The notes below the pieces were generated by a model. That model had not been told where the DNA came from. It ran no database searches and saw only the letters and a program-made list of their open reading frames with translations. A stretch of DNA of 64,000 bases, taken from the NCBI GenBank assembly GCA_028866015.1, contig JAGWIW010000005.1, forward strand, positions 43,306 through 107,305. Reading direction: 5' to 3'. Below, piece by piece: positions 10,288-20,409 of the stretch. The DNA comes from Betaproteobacteria bacterium (GTDB taxonomy: Bacteria > Pseudomonadota > Gammaproteobacteria > Burkholderiales > Ferrovaceae). A program made the position numbers and the translations under genes. Positions within the stretch are counted from its first letter, which is position 1. Each line of letters opens with the position of its first letter.

Positions 10288-11760
10288 GTGAAAATCCTTT
10301 TCGTCACTTCCGAAATCCATCCCCTGGTCAAAACCGGCGGGCTGGCCGATGTGAGTCACGCCTTGCCGCTGGCCCTGCGCCAGGCCGGGCTCGATGTGCG
10401 CGTGCTGGTACCGGGGTATCCCGGCGTCCTGTCTCGCTTGGGCAAGGCCAGCACGGTCTGCACGCTGGAAGCCCTGGCCCCCATCTGGTCTCCTGCGCGC
10501 CTGCTGGAAGGCCAGCTGGGAGACACCGGCCTGCCCTTGTGGGTGGTGGACTGCCCCAGTCTGTACGACCGTCCGGGAGGCCCTTATCAGGGCCCTGACG
10601 GTCGAGACTGGGATGACAATCCCCTGCGTTTTGGCTTTCTCTGCCATGTGGGGGCCTGGCTGTGCAGCGCACCGGCACCGTTGCCATGGAGCCCGGATGT
10701 GGTCCATTGCAACGACTGGCAGGCCGGCCTCATCCCTGCCCTGCTGCGCCACCACCAGGGCCCGCCGGTGCCCAGCGTGATGACCATCCACAACCTGGCC
10801 TTCCAGGGCAACTTCGACCCGCTTTGGGTGACGCGCCTGGGCCTGCCCATGGAAAGCTTCCACATGCACGGCCTGGAGTTTCACGGGCGGCTGTCGTTTC
10901 TCAAGGCCGGCATTAACTATGCCGACCGCATCACCACAGTCAGCCCGCGCTATGCAGAGGAGATCCAGACGCCGGAAATGGGTTGCGGACTGGATGGCCT
11001 GCTGCGCCACCGACAGGCTGAGCTTGCCGGAATCCTCAATGGCATTGATGAAAGCTGGAACCCGGCCTGCGATCCGGCGCTGCCTGCGGCCTTCGATGCC
11101 CAGCGCCTGGCTGCCGGAAAGCGCCGCAACAAGACCACCTTGCAGCAAGACTGCGGCCTGGCCAAGGATCCGGATGTTCCCCTGCTGGGTCTGGTCAGCC
11201 GCCTCACGTACCAGAAAGGCATCGACCTGCTGCTCGATACCCTGCCCGCACTCATGGAGCACCCCCTCCAGCTGATCGTGCTGGGAAGCGGCGAAGCCGA
11301 CATGGAAAGCCGCCTGCGCGAAGTGGCAGACACCTATCCCGGGCGCGTGAGCGTGACCCTGGCTTTCGATGAACCCCTTTCGCATCGCATCATTGCCGGC
11401 AGTGACCTGTTCCTCATGCCGTCTCGTTTCGAACCCTGTGGGTTGGCCCAGATGTACGCCATGCGCTATGGCACGCCTCCCGTGGTCTGCGAAACGGGAG
11501 GGCTAGCGGACACGGTGGTGGATTGCACGGAGGGCACCCTGGGCGAACGCAGGGCCACCGGTTTCACGTTCCGGAATGCCACGCCGGAGGCCTTCAAGGC
11601 TGCCGTGCAGCGGGCCCTTTCAACCTACGAGATGCGTACCATCTGGCGTCAGTTGCAAAAAACCGGCATGCGCCGGGATTTCAGCTGGAAACAGCCCGCG
11701 GCGGACTACGCAGGCATATACCACACCCTTTCCACAAGGGCGCAGACACCACAGTCCTGA
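10288..11760 (+). CDS. glgA: glycogen synthase (ADP-glucose type, GT5)
   Basis: GlgA adds glucose from ADP-glucose to the non-reducing end of glycogen. The 490-residue product starts at a GTG, eight bases after the pgi stop, with KILFVTSEIHPLVKTGGL containing the ADP-glucose-binding KTGGL motif at residue 15. The second signature, EPCGLAQMYAMRYGT, is in the C-terminal GT-B domain. The frame is open further upstream inside pgi, but those residues are not GlgA-like, which decides the start. It ends 6 bases from the stop of the convergent glgP gene, with no terminator hairpin visible between them. Confidence 0.96.
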   Translation: MKILFVTSEIHPLVKTGGLADVSHALPLALRQAGLDVRVLVPGYPGVLSRLGKASTVCTLEALAPIWSPARLLEGQLGDTGLPLWVVDCPSLYDRPGGPYQGPDGRDWDDNPLRFGFLCHVGAWLCSAPAPLPWSPDVVHCNDWQAGLIPALLRHHQGPPVPSVMTIHNLAFQGNFDPLWVTRLGLPMESFHMHGLEFHGRLSFLKAGINYADRITTVSPRYAEEIQTPEMGCGLDGLLRHRQAELAGILNGIDESWNPACDPALPAAFDAQRLAAGKRRNKTTLQQDCGLAKDPDVPLLGLVSRLTYQKGIDLLLDTLPALMEHPLQLIVLGSGEADMESRLREVADTYPGRVSVTLAFDEPLSHRIIAGSDLFLMPSRFEPCGLAQMYAMRYGTPPVVCETGGLADTVVDCTEGTLGERRATGFTFRNATPEAFKAAVQRALSTYEMRTIWRQLQKTGMRRDFSWKQPAADYAGIYHTLSTRAQTPQS

Positions 11761-11766
11761 TGCTGG

Positions 11767-14340
11767 TCACAGCCAGGTCATGAGCCCCATTTCGAATGGA
11801 TGGGTAAGGCTGGGATGCTGCGGATAGATGCGGACGTGGTAGTCGAGCTGTCCGCACAGTTCCGGTTGCAAGTCGAGCACGAACAGGTGTTCGCGCCCCC
11901 CTTCGAGAGGTCCCTGGCATTCAAAGTGAAACGGCGGCACGGCCCGGTGTCCTGTGCCGGTCAGGGAACGGCTGAGCAACAGTTCCACACAAAGGTCGGA
12001 TGCCTGCAGGCCGTCCAGCGTCACGGCCACTTCCACCCGCATGCTGGAACCATAAGTCAGATGCCGCACCGGCGCATCGAGCCGGCGAATCGCCACCTTG
12101 GGCCAGGAATGCCGCACCCTCGCCTTCCACTGGGCCACCTCGCGCGCCAGGTCGAAATGACCGTCCCGGAAACGCGCACCCTGGCGGATGGCCGGCAGGT
12201 AATAACGATCGAGATATTCGTTGAACATGCGCCCGGTGTTGAACTGCGTGAGCGTGGTGGCCATGGCAGCTTTTGATTTGGCGACCCAGCCGCTGGAAAA
12301 GCCGAACTTGCCGCGGTCGTAATAAAGCGGCACCACCTGGTCCTGGAGAATTTCGTAGAGGGTGCGCGCATCTTCCTGGCTGCGCCGGCTTTCATCCAGG
12401 TAATCCGGGGCCGGGCGGATGGCCCAGCCGTTTTTCCCGTCATAGCCTTCACCCCACCAGCCATCCAGCACGCTCAGGTTGAGCGTGCCGTTGATGCCGG
12501 CCTTCATGCCGGAAGTACCGCTGGCCTCCATGGGGTATAGCGGTGTGTTGAGCCACACATCCACCCCGGCCACCAGGCGGCGAGCGAGCCCCATGTCATA
12601 GTTTTCCAGCAGCAGGATCTTGTCCTGGAATTCAGGCATTGCCGCAATCGCATGAATGCGACGCATCATGTCCTGGCCGGGCTGGTCCGCGGGATGGGCC
12701 TTGCCCGCAAAAATGAACAGCACCGGGCACTGGGGGTTGAGCACGATCTGGCGCAGCCAGTCGAGGTGGGTAAACAGCAGGTCGGCCCGTTTGTAAGTGG
12801 CAAAGCGCCGCGCAAAGCCGATGGTCAGCACGTTGGGATCGTGCAGGTCGGCCTGCTTGAGCATGCGTTCGAGGTGTGCATCGTTGCCCAGGTTGCGGTA
12901 ATGCCGGGTGGATACGCGTTCGCGCACGGCGTACAGCATCTGCGACTTGAGGGACTGGCGCACGCTCCAGTAGAGGTGGTCCGGAATGTCGTTGACGCTG
13001 TTCCAGAAGGCGCGGTCGGAAAGGCGATTGCGCCATTCGCCGCCGATGAAGCGGTCGAACAGGTCCATCCATTCGCGCGCCAGGAACGTGGGCACGTGTA
13101 CCGCATTGGTGACATACCCCATGGGGTTTTCACGCGACGGAATCTGTGGCCAGAAGCCGCCGCAGATGCGCGAGCTCACTTCGCCGTGAATGCGCGACAC
13201 CCCGTTCTGGTGGCGCGAGCCGCGCACGGCCAGCGCGGTCATGTTGAATTCGGATCCCCCTTCGCCCGGATCGTCACCCAGGGCCAGCAGGGCGTCCATG
13301 TCGATGCCCAGATCATGGGCGACACCCTGGAAATAATGGGACACCATGTCGCGCGCAAAATGATCGTGGCCTGCCGGCACCGGCGTATGGGTGGTGAACA
13401 CGGTATTGGCCGCCACCGCTTCCAGGGCGGCCGGCCATTCGAGGCCGGCTTCCTTGACCAGGCCGCGCATGCGCTCCAGCACCAGGAAAGCCGCATGGCC
13501 TTCGTTGATGTGCCATACGGTGGGTTTGAGGCCCAGGCGTGCCAGGGCCCGCGCCCCGCCCACCCCGAGCACGATCTCCTGCTCGATGCGGATTTTGCGG
13601 TCACCGCCATAGAGTCGGTGCGTAATTTCACGATCGTCCGGCGCATTTTCCGGAAGGTCAGTGTCCAGCAGGTAAATTTTGACGTTGCCGACCCGGGCCC
13701 ACCACACTTTCACCTGGATTGTGCGCGCTCCCATCACCACCGGCACATGGATTTCCTGCCCTGCATCGTCCAGCGCAGGGTGCACCGGCAGTTCATCGAA
13801 ATCGGAATCGGCGTTGAGGGCAATCTGGTTGCCTTCGCGGTCGATGGTCTGCATGAAATAGCCTTGCCGGTAGAGCAGGCCAACCCCCACGAAAGGCAGG
13901 CCCAGATCGCTTGCCGCCTTGCAATGGTCACCGGCCAGGATGCCCAGGCCGCCTGAATAGATGGGAAAACTTTCGTGAAACCCGAATTCTGCGCAGAAAT
14001 AGGCCACCAGGTCGGCTTCGCCAAGCTTGCCAGGGCGGCGCAGCGATCCGTTGTGGTAGGTATCGAATGCCGACAGCACCCGGTTGTAGGCGGTCAGAAA
14101 GGTCTGGTCTTCGGCCGCTTCATTGAGGTGGTGTTCGTCGATGCGACGCAGGAAGCGAATCGGGTTGGCCCCGGTCAGGTCCCACAGGCGCGGATGCAGC
14201 CGTGCAAACAGCGTGCGGGTGGGTCGATCCCAGCTGTACCAGAGGTTGTTGGCCAGTTCTTCCAGGCGCGCCAGCTTGGCCGGAATTTTAGGGCTGGTTT
14301 CCACCACGAACCGGGTACCCGGCCACTGACCATTTTCCAT
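11767..14340 (-). CDS. glgP: alpha-glucan (glycogen) phosphorylase, GT35
   Basis: This enzyme releases glucose-1-phosphate from glycogen or maltodextrin. The 857-residue protein is of the DUF3417-bearing type: the N-terminal segment with ELANNLWYSWDRPTR is characteristic and differs from the shorter GlgP of E. coli. The PLP-binding Lys lies in GTSGMKAGINGTLNLS near residue 612. The ATG has an AGGGA ribosome site a few bases upstream. The gene follows parC by 41 bases on the same strand and may share its transcript, although functionally it belongs to the glycogen genes it faces. Confidence 0.95.
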   Translation of the reverse strand: MENGQWPGTRFVVETSPKIPAKLARLEELANNLWYSWDRPTRTLFARLHPRLWDLTGANPIRFLRRIDEHHLNEAAEDQTFLTAYNRVLSAFDTYHNGSLRRPGKLGEADLVAYFCAEFGFHESFPIYSGGLGILAGDHCKAASDLGLPFVGVGLLYRQGYFMQTIDREGNQIALNADSDFDELPVHPALDDAGQEIHVPVVMGARTIQVKVWWARVGNVKIYLLDTDLPENAPDDREITHRLYGGDRKIRIEQEIVLGVGGARALARLGLKPTVWHINEGHAAFLVLERMRGLVKEAGLEWPAALEAVAANTVFTTHTPVPAGHDHFARDMVSHYFQGVAHDLGIDMDALLALGDDPGEGGSEFNMTALAVRGSRHQNGVSRIHGEVSSRICGGFWPQIPSRENPMGYVTNAVHVPTFLAREWMDLFDRFIGGEWRNRLSDRAFWNSVNDIPDHLYWSVRQSLKSQMLYAVRERVSTRHYRNLGNDAHLERMLKQADLHDPNVLTIGFARRFATYKRADLLFTHLDWLRQIVLNPQCPVLFIFAGKAHPADQPGQDMMRRIHAIAAMPEFQDKILLLENYDMGLARRLVAGVDVWLNTPLYPMEASGTSGMKAGINGTLNLSVLDGWWGEGYDGKNGWAIRPAPDYLDESRRSQEDARTLYEILQDQVVPLYYDRGKFGFSSGWVAKSKAAMATTLTQFNTGRMFNEYLDRYYLPAIRQGARFRDGHFDLAREVAQWKARVRHSWPKVAIRRLDAPVRHLTYGSSMRVEVAVTLDGLQASDLCVELLLSRSLTGTGHRAVPPFHFECQGPLEGGREHLFVLDLQPELCGQLDYHVRIYPQHPSLTHPFEMGLMTWL

Positions 14341-14381
14341 GAATGTTCCCTAACGCTATCTCATCAAGACTAACACAGCTT

Positions 14382-16769
14382 TCACGAGTTCAGGGGTTCC
14401 AGGTGGCGCGCTTTCATGCGGTAATCGAGCACAGTCCCCTTGCGCGCCCGGTTGCCCTGGTAGCGCCTGAGTGCAGCCGGCGCCAGCTCGGCCAGCACTT
14501 CGGTGCCGGCCCGGTTCACACCGTGCACCACCACGCCGCCCGGCCCCACCGGACAAACCGACAGCAGCGATTCCCCGCGGTCCAGACCCATCAGGATCAC
14601 GCCGCGTCCGCGCGGCATGGCGCGCAATTCGTCGGCACTGAACACCAGCAGGCGGCCTTTCTCGGACAGGGCGGCCACTGCAGTGAACGGAAGCAAACAG
14701 CGTGCCGGTGCAATGGGTGTTTCGCCTGCTTCCAGGGTCAGGAATGCTTTTCCACCCTTGACTCGCGAGACCAGGTCTTCGGCTGCCACCACGAATCCGG
14801 CCCCGCCGCTGCCCGCCACCAGGTACCGTTCGCCCGGGGCAACGGCAAACGCTTGGCTGACTCGGGCCCCTGCCTGCAGGTCGATGAGCGTGGTCACCGG
14901 AACCCCGTCGCCGCGCCCGCCCGGAATCTCGGATGCCTTGACGGTATAGGCCCGCCCCAGGGTATCCAGCACCACGATGCCGTGCACGGTACGCGTTTCC
15001 ATCACGGCCAGGGCGGCATCTCCAGCCTTGTAGGCAAACTGGCTGGCATCAAGCTGGTGTCCCTGGCGCGAGCGGATCCAGCCATTGCGCGAGAGGGTGA
15101 TGGTGACCGGTTCGTCCAGCACGGTGGGGGCCACCACGGCCGCTTCCACGGCTTCGATGAGCGTGCGACGGGAATCGCCGTACTGCTTGATGTCCGCCTC
15201 GATTTCGCTGCACAGCAGTTCCGTCTGCGCTTCCCGATGATCCAGCAGATGGCGCAGGTCACGCCGTTCCGCCTTGAGGGATTTGAGCTCCTGCTCGATC
15301 TTGATGCCTTCCAGGCGCGCCAGCTGGCGCAGTCGGATTTCAAGGATGTCCTCCGCCTGCACTTCGGTGAGTCCAAACTGGTGCATCAGGGCGGCCTTGG
15401 GCTCATCCGATTCCCGGATCACGCGGATCACTTCGTCGATGTGCAGCAGCGCCAGCTGGCGCCCTTCCAGGATGTGGATGCGCCGGTCCACCTCGTTCAG
15501 GCGGTGGCGGCTGCGGCGCACCACGGTTTGGTAGCGGAAGTCGATCCATTCCACCAGGATGGTGCGCAGATCCTTCTGGCGCGGCCGGCCATCACGCCCC
15601 AGCAACACCAGGTTGATGGGGAGATTGGATTCGAGCCGCGTGTGGGCCAGCAGCAGGTTCACGAACTCCTGGGGGTCCTGGCGACTGGATTTGGGTTCGA
15701 ACACGAGGCGCACCGGCGACTGCTTGTCCGATTCGTCGCGCACCGTGTCCAGGGCGCCCAGCATCAGCGCCTTGAGGTTGGCCTGTTCGGGAGTAAGGGA
15801 CTTCTTGCCTTCACGCGGGCGGGGGTTGGTCACCTTTTCCACGTCTTCCAGCACTTCGCGGGCCGAAACGCCATAGGGCAATTCGGTCACGACCACGCGC
15901 CACTGGCCGCGCGCCAGCTCCTCCACGGTCCAGCGTGCGCGGGTTTTCAGGCTGCCGCGGCCGCTTGCGTAAGCGGCGGCAATGTCTTCCGGGCTGGAAA
16001 TGATCTGGCCGCCGCCGGGCAGGTCGGGCCCCTTGATGATTTTGAGCAGTCGCTGCAAGGGGAGTTCAGGATCGCGCAGCAGGGCGATGGCAGCTTTTCC
16101 CACCTCTGTCAGGTTGTGAGACGGGATTTCCGTGGCCATGCCCACCCCGATGCCGGTGGCGCCGTTGAGCAGCAGCATGGGCAGCCGCGCCGGCAGCAGC
16201 TTGGGTTCCTTGAACGAGCCGTCATAGTTGGGCCCGAAATCCACCGTGTCGCGATCGATTTCGGAAAGCAGCAGTTCGGCCACCGGGGTCAGCCGGCATT
16301 CGGTGTAACGCATGGCGGCTGCGCCGTCCCCGTCCCGGCTGCCGAAGTTACCCTGGCCGTCGATGAGGGGATAGCGCAGGGTGAAATCCTGCGCCTGGCG
16401 CACCAGGGCTTCGTAAGCAGCCGAGTCGCCATGGGGGTGATATTTGCCGATCACGTCACCCACCACGCGCGCCGATTTCACGTGCCTTGCCGGGCGATAC
16501 AGCCCCAGTTCGTGCATGGCAAACAGGATGCGGCGCTGCACCGGTTTCTGGCCGTCAGACACATCCGGCAGGGCGCGCCCCATGACCACGCTCATGGCGT
16601 ATTCAAGGTAGCTGCGTTCAACGAACGCGGACAGGTCCAGCGCCTCGTCGCCGTTGCCTGATGCCTGCGGAGGCTGGCCCGGGGGCGGGGTACCGGCCGG
16701 CGGCCCCTCGGCAGCGGGCGAAAAAAGATCGCCGGTTGGATCCGGACTGGGAGTCTTGCTTCGGGTCAT
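14382..16769 (-). CDS. parC: DNA topoisomerase IV subunit A
   Basis: ParC is the DNA-cleaving subunit of topoisomerase IV, which decatenates daughter chromosomes. The 795-residue product carries [16 protein letters not shown] and the quinolone-determining region [14 protein letters not shown], with the usual Ser and Glu. The catalytic Tyr is in [10 protein letters not shown]. The C-terminal part looks like a beta-pinwheel domain. About 45 N-terminal residues rich in Pro and Gly precede the conserved core; such an extension is longer than usual and may be disordered. The ATG directly abuts the parE stop (TAAATG), so the subunits are translationally coupled. Confidence 0.95.
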   Translation of the reverse strand: MTRSKTPSPDPTGDLFSPAAEGPPAGTPPPGQPPQASGNGDEALDLSAFVERSYLEYAMSVVMGRALPDVSDGQKPVQRRILFAMHELGLYRPARHVKSARVVGDVIGKYHPHGDSAAYEALVRQAQDFTLRYPLIDGQGNFGSRDGDGAAAMRYTECRLTPVAELLLSEIDRDTVDFGPNYDGSFKEPKLLPARLPMLLLNGATGIGVGMATEIPSHNLTEVGKAAIALLRDPELPLQRLLKIIKGPDLPGGGQIISSPEDIAAAYASGRGSLKTRARWTVEELARGQWRVVVTELPYGVSAREVLEDVEKVTNPRPREGKKSLTPEQANLKALMLGALDTVRDESDKQSPVRLVFEPKSSRQDPQEFVNLLLAHTRLESNLPINLVLLGRDGRPRQKDLRTILVEWIDFRYQTVVRRSRHRLNEVDRRIHILEGRQLALLHIDEVIRVIRESDEPKAALMHQFGLTEVQAEDILEIRLRQLARLEGIKIEQELKSLKAERRDLRHLLDHREAQTELLCSEIEADIKQYGDSRRTLIEAVEAAVVAPTVLDEPVTITLSRNGWIRSRQGHQLDASQFAYKAGDAALAVMETRTVHGIVVLDTLGRAYTVKASEIPGGRGDGVPVTTLIDLQAGARVSQAFAVAPGERYLVAGSGGAGFVVAAEDLVSRVKGGKAFLTLEAGETPIAPARCLLPFTAVAALSEKGRLLVFSADELRAMPRGRGVILMGLDRGESLLSVCPVGPGGVVVHGVNRAGTEVLAELAPAALRRYQGNRARKGTVLDYRMKARHLEPLNS

Positions 16770-18746
16770 TTAGATATCCACTTCCACATCGGTGCCGTGC
16801 TGCTCCATCCATTCGCGCCGGGCACTGGCTTCCCCCTTGCCCATCAGGCGCGAAAAGACGGTATGGGCGGTGCCGCGGTCATGCGCCAGGATGCGCACCG
16901 GCAGCACGCGCCGGGTATCGGGATTCATGGTGGTTTCCCACAGCTGTTCCGGATTCATTTCGCCCAGGCCCTTGAACCGCCCCACGCTCCAGCTGCCTGG
17001 GCGCAGGCCCTCTTTCTGCAGCCGGTCTTCCAGTGCCGTGAGCTCGCCTTCATCCAGGGCGTAGAGTTTGCGCGCCGGTCGCTTGCCGTGCGGGGGCACG
17101 TCGATGCGGAACAGCGGAGGACTTGCCACGCACACATGCCCGGCGGCGATGAGGGCCGGAAAATGCATGAAAAACAGCGTGAGCAGCAGCACCTTGATGT
17201 GGCTGCCGTCCACGTCCGCATCCGACATGATCACGATGCGTTCGTAGCGCCGGCCCGACAGGTCCGGCTGCTCGTCCGGACCGTGCGGGTCCACCCCGAT
17301 GGCCACGGCGATATCGTGGATTTCAGTGTTGCCGAAAAGCCGGTCGCGATCCACCTCGAACGTGTTCAGGACCTTGCCGCGCAGGGGCAGGATGGCCTGG
17401 GTATGCTTGTTGCGAGCCAGCTTGGCCGAACCTCCGGCGGAATCGCCTTCCACCAGGAACAGCTCGCGTTCCGTCACGTCGTCGGATTCGCAATCGGTGA
17501 GCTTGCCGGGCAGCACCGCCACGCCGCTGCCTTTTTTCTTTTCCACCTTCTGGCTCGACTTCATGCGCGCCATGGCCTGGCGGATGGCCAGTTCGGCAAT
17601 TTTCTTGCCCCACTCCACGTGCCCGTTGAGCCAGACCTCGAAAGGGTCGCGGATCATGCCTGAAACCAGCTTGAGGGCGTCGCGGCTGGTGAGTTTTTCC
17701 TTGGTCTGCCCCTGGAACTGGGGATCGAGGATGCGCGCCGACAGCACATAATGCAGGCGCGCCGACACGTCTTCCATCTGCAGGCGCACGCCGCGCGGCA
17801 GCAGGCTGTGATGGTCGATGAAGGACTTCACGGCTTCGAACACGCCGGTACGCAATCCCGCCTCGTGCGTCCCCCCGGCAGCCGTGGGAATGAGGTTGAC
17901 GTAGGATTCCCCCTGGCCGGCGCCCTCTTCGATCCAGGCGAAAGCCCAGGCCGCCCCTTCCCCTTCGGCAAAGCTGTCGGCCTCGGAACGGGTTTCCACA
18001 TAACGCTCGCCGGCAAACACCGGAACGGCAGGCTCCTGGTGGTCCGAAAGCTCTTCCAGGTAACCTTTCAGCCCCTCGGGGTAGTGCCAGGTGCGGGTGG
18101 GCACGACCTTGTCGCGCTCCACGTGCAGGATCACGTTCACGCCAGGCAGCAGCACGGCCTTGGCGCGCAACACCCGCTCCAGTTCCTGCAGCGACACTTG
18201 GGGTGAATCGAAATAGCGCGGATCGGGCGTGGCTCGCACCAGCGTTCCGGATTCGCTGGCCGGGCACTTGCCCACCACGGCCAGCGGCTCCACCACGGCG
18301 CCATCGGCGAACACGATGCGGTGGATTTTCCCTTCCCGCCGCACAGTCACTTCCAGGCGCCGGGACAGCGCATTGGTTACGGACACGCCCACCCCATGCA
18401 AGCCCCCGGAAAACGCGTAGGCGCCGGCGCCCCCGGTTTTGTCGAACTTGCCCCCCGCATGCAGGCGCGTGAACACGAGCTGGACCGTGGGTTCCTTCTC
18501 TTCCGGATGCAGACCCACGGGGATACCCCGCCCGTCGTCCTCCACGCTCACGGAACCGTCGGCATGCAACGTGACTTCGATGCGGGAGGCGAAACCGCCC
18601 AGCGCTTCGTCGGCCGCGTTGTCGATGACTTCCTGGATGATGTGGGTGGGATCCTGGGTCCGGGTGTACATCCCCGGACGCTCCTTGACGGGCTCGAGCC
18701 CTTTCAGGACGCGGATGCTGGATTCGCTATAACGACCTTGTGCCAA
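16770..18746 (-). CDS. parE: DNA topoisomerase IV subunit B
   Basis: ParE is the ATPase subunit of topoisomerase IV. The 658-residue product shows the GHKL ATPase elements VIDNAADEALGG and GGLHGVGVSVTNALS. The TOPRIM residues follow in LFLVEGDSAGGSAK and IMSDADVDGSHI, with a C-terminal region containing RFKGLGEMNPEQLWE. Length and motif order are normal. It is the first gene of the parE-parC pair, divergent from the monooxygenase operon across 106 bases. I found no clear promoter there for either direction. Confidence 0.96.
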   Translation of the reverse strand: MAQGRYSESSIRVLKGLEPVKERPGMYTRTQDPTHIIQEVIDNAADEALGGFASRIEVTLHADGSVSVEDDGRGIPVGLHPEEKEPTVQLVFTRLHAGGKFDKTGGAGAYAFSGGLHGVGVSVTNALSRRLEVTVRREGKIHRIVFADGAVVEPLAVVGKCPASESGTLVRATPDPRYFDSPQVSLQELERVLRAKAVLLPGVNVILHVERDKVVPTRTWHYPEGLKGYLEELSDHQEPAVPVFAGERYVETRSEADSFAEGEGAAWAFAWIEEGAGQGESYVNLIPTAAGGTHEAGLRTGVFEAVKSFIDHHSLLPRGVRLQMEDVSARLHYVLSARILDPQFQGQTKEKLTSRDALKLVSGMIRDPFEVWLNGHVEWGKKIAELAIRQAMARMKSSQKVEKKKGSGVAVLPGKLTDCESDDVTERELFLVEGDSAGGSAKLARNKHTQAILPLRGKVLNTFEVDRDRLFGNTEIHDIAVAIGVDPHGPDEQPDLSGRRYERIVIMSDADVDGSHIKVLLLTLFFMHFPALIAAGHVCVASPPLFRIDVPPHGKRPARKLYALDEGELTALEDRLQKEGLRPGSWSVGRFKGLGEMNPEQLWETTMNPDTRRVLPVRILAHDRGTAHTVFSRLMGKGEASARREWMEQHGTDVEVDI

Positions 18747-18852
18747 AAGACATTTCCTTGCAATACCCGTACGAACGGCAGTCTTGCCGCTAAAATGCTG
18801 CCTGCGATCATCGCATCATTGGGAGCGCTCGCCAAGTCTTGCGCAGTCGGTC

Positions 18853-20409
18853 ATGACGAACATCTGGGACGCAATCATCGTGGGCAGCGGCTTTTCAGGC
18901 CTTGCCATGGCCGGCCGGCTGCAACGTGCAGGCGGCTGGCGCTTCCTCATCCTGGAACAGGACGAGGCGGTCGGCGGCACCTGGCGCGACAACCGCTACC
19001 CGGGCTGCGCCTGCGATGTCCCTTCGCACCTGTATTCGCTGTCCTTCGCCGCTGACCATGACTGGGGGCGCCGCTATGCCGGACACCAGGACATCCGCCT
19101 CTATCTTGAAAACGTGGCCCGCCGCTTCGGGGCACAACTGCGTTGCAATGCCGCGGTCACCCAGGCCGAATTCGACGAGGCACAAGGCCTGTGGCTCGTG
19201 ACCCTGGCCGATGGCAGCCTGCTGCACACGCGCTTCCTGGTGGCTGGTCTGGGTCCGCTCAATCGCCCGGCCCTGCCGGATTTTCCGGGGCTGTCGCAGT
19301 TTGCAGGACAGACCTTTCATTCCATGCACTGGCCGCAGGACTTCTCCTGCGAAGGGCGACGCGTGGCCGTGGTGGGCACCGGAGCCTCTGCCATCCAGAT
19401 CGTGCCGGCGCTGGCGCGCCAGTCCGCGCAACTCACCGTCTTCCAGCGCACCGCACCTTGGGTGGTCTCGAAGGGGGACCGTCCCTACTCGCGCTTCGTA
19501 CGGGCCTGCCTGCGCCGCGTGCCGGGACTGCGCTTCCTATACCGGGCCTGGCTGTATGCCTCCCGCGAGATTGTGGGACTCGCCTTCCTGCATCCGGCGC
19601 TGATGCGACTGGCCTCCCGCCGCGTGCGCCGGGAGCTTGGGCGGCACGTATCCGATCCCGTGCTGCGCGAACAACTGACGCCGCATCATCCCTTGGGCTG
19701 CAAGCGCATCCTGCTCTCCGACGATTATTATCCCGCCCTGCAGCAAGCGAACGTGACCCTGGTGACGGAACCCATTGCCCGCATCACGCCCGGTGGAATC
19801 GTCACCGCTGACGGACGCGAGCATGCGGCAGAGGTGCTGGTGTTTGCCACCGGCTTCCGCCATGCCGAAGTGCCGCACGACCCTGTCATCCGGGGCTGTG
19901 GCGGCAAAACCCTGGAGCAGGCCTGGCGCGAGCGGCGCGTGGCCTACCTGGGCTGTGCCGTGGCCGGCTTTCCCAATTTTTTCCTGCTGGGAGGGCCCAA
20001 CAGCGGCCTGGGCCACAATTCCGTGGTGTTCATGCTCGAGGCCCAGGCCCACTGGGTCCTGCAGGCCCTGCGCACTGCCCGCCGCCGACAGGCGCGAACC
20101 ATTGCGCTGCGGCCCGGGTCCTACCAAAAGACCGGCCGTGAAATGGCCCGCCGTTCGCGCACCACGGTCTGGGAATCAGGCTGCCGCAGCTGGTACCTTG
20201 ACGAGGGCGGGAACAACACCGCAATCTGGCCGGGTCTGTCGGCGGAATTCTGGCTGCGCACCCGCCGCTTCAATGCACGCGATTTCATCCTGGAGAATCA
20301 TGACAGCACTGCCCCTGCACACCCTGGAAGCCAGCGTTCTGGCCCGGCGCCTGAACCAGCGCGAACTCACTGCGGAAGCCCTGCTGCAAGACTGCCTGGA
20401 GCGCATTGA
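18853..20409 (+). CDS. flavin-dependent (Baeyer-Villiger-type) monooxygenase
   Basis: The 518-residue cytoplasmic enzyme has an FAD Rossmann motif (GSGFSGLAMAG near residue 11), an NADPH motif (VGTGASAIQ near 175) and, between them, FAGQTFHSMHWP at 150-161. That segment fits the FxGxxxHxxxW fingerprint of type I Baeyer-Villiger monooxygenases, which insert oxygen next to a ketone to give an ester or lactone. The start at 18853 is chosen because the FAD fold begins five residues later. The last ~38 codons overlap the next gene in another frame and look unlike the family, whose members end near RFNARDFIL; a lost stop codon is the simplest explanation. Substrate unknown. Confidence 0.85.
   Translation: MTNIWDAIIVGSGFSGLAMAGRLQRAGGWRFLILEQDEAVGGTWRDNRYPGCACDVPSHLYSLSFAADHDWGRRYAGHQDIRLYLENVARRFGAQLRCNAAVTQAEFDEAQGLWLVTLADGSLLHTRFLVAGLGPLNRPALPDFPGLSQFAGQTFHSMHWPQDFSCEGRRVAVVGTGASAIQIVPALARQSAQLTVFQRTAPWVVSKGDRPYSRFVRACLRRVPGLRFLYRAWLYASREIVGLAFLHPALMRLASRRVRRELGRHVSDPVLREQLTPHHPLGCKRILLSDDYYPALQQANVTLVTEPIARITPGGIVTADGREHAAEVLVFATGFRHAEVPHDPVIRGCGGKTLEQAWRERRVAYLGCAVAGFPNFFLLGGPNSGLGHNSVVFMLEAQAHWVLQALRTARRRQARTIALRPGSYQKTGREMARRSRTTVWESGCRSWYLDEGGNNTAIWPGLSAEFWLRTRRFNARDFILENHDSTAPAHPGSQRSGPAPEPARTHCGSPAARLPGAH

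Noticed and set aside
14343..16661. A 772-codon open frame on the plus strand opposite parC (and similar long frames opposite lepA, prpE-acuI and pgi)
   Set aside because: These mirror codon periodicity of GC-rich genes on the other strand; the translations are low-complexity and resemble no family, while the sense-strand genes are unmistakable.
18758..18796. TTGCAA and TAAAAT upstream of the monooxygenase as a promoter
   Set aside because: The spacer would be 27 bases, far from the usual 16-18.
20270..20409. Treating the monooxygenase as a frameshifted pseudogene
   Set aside because: All cofactor motifs and the Baeyer-Villiger fingerprint are intact and in one frame; only the extreme C-terminal tail is odd.
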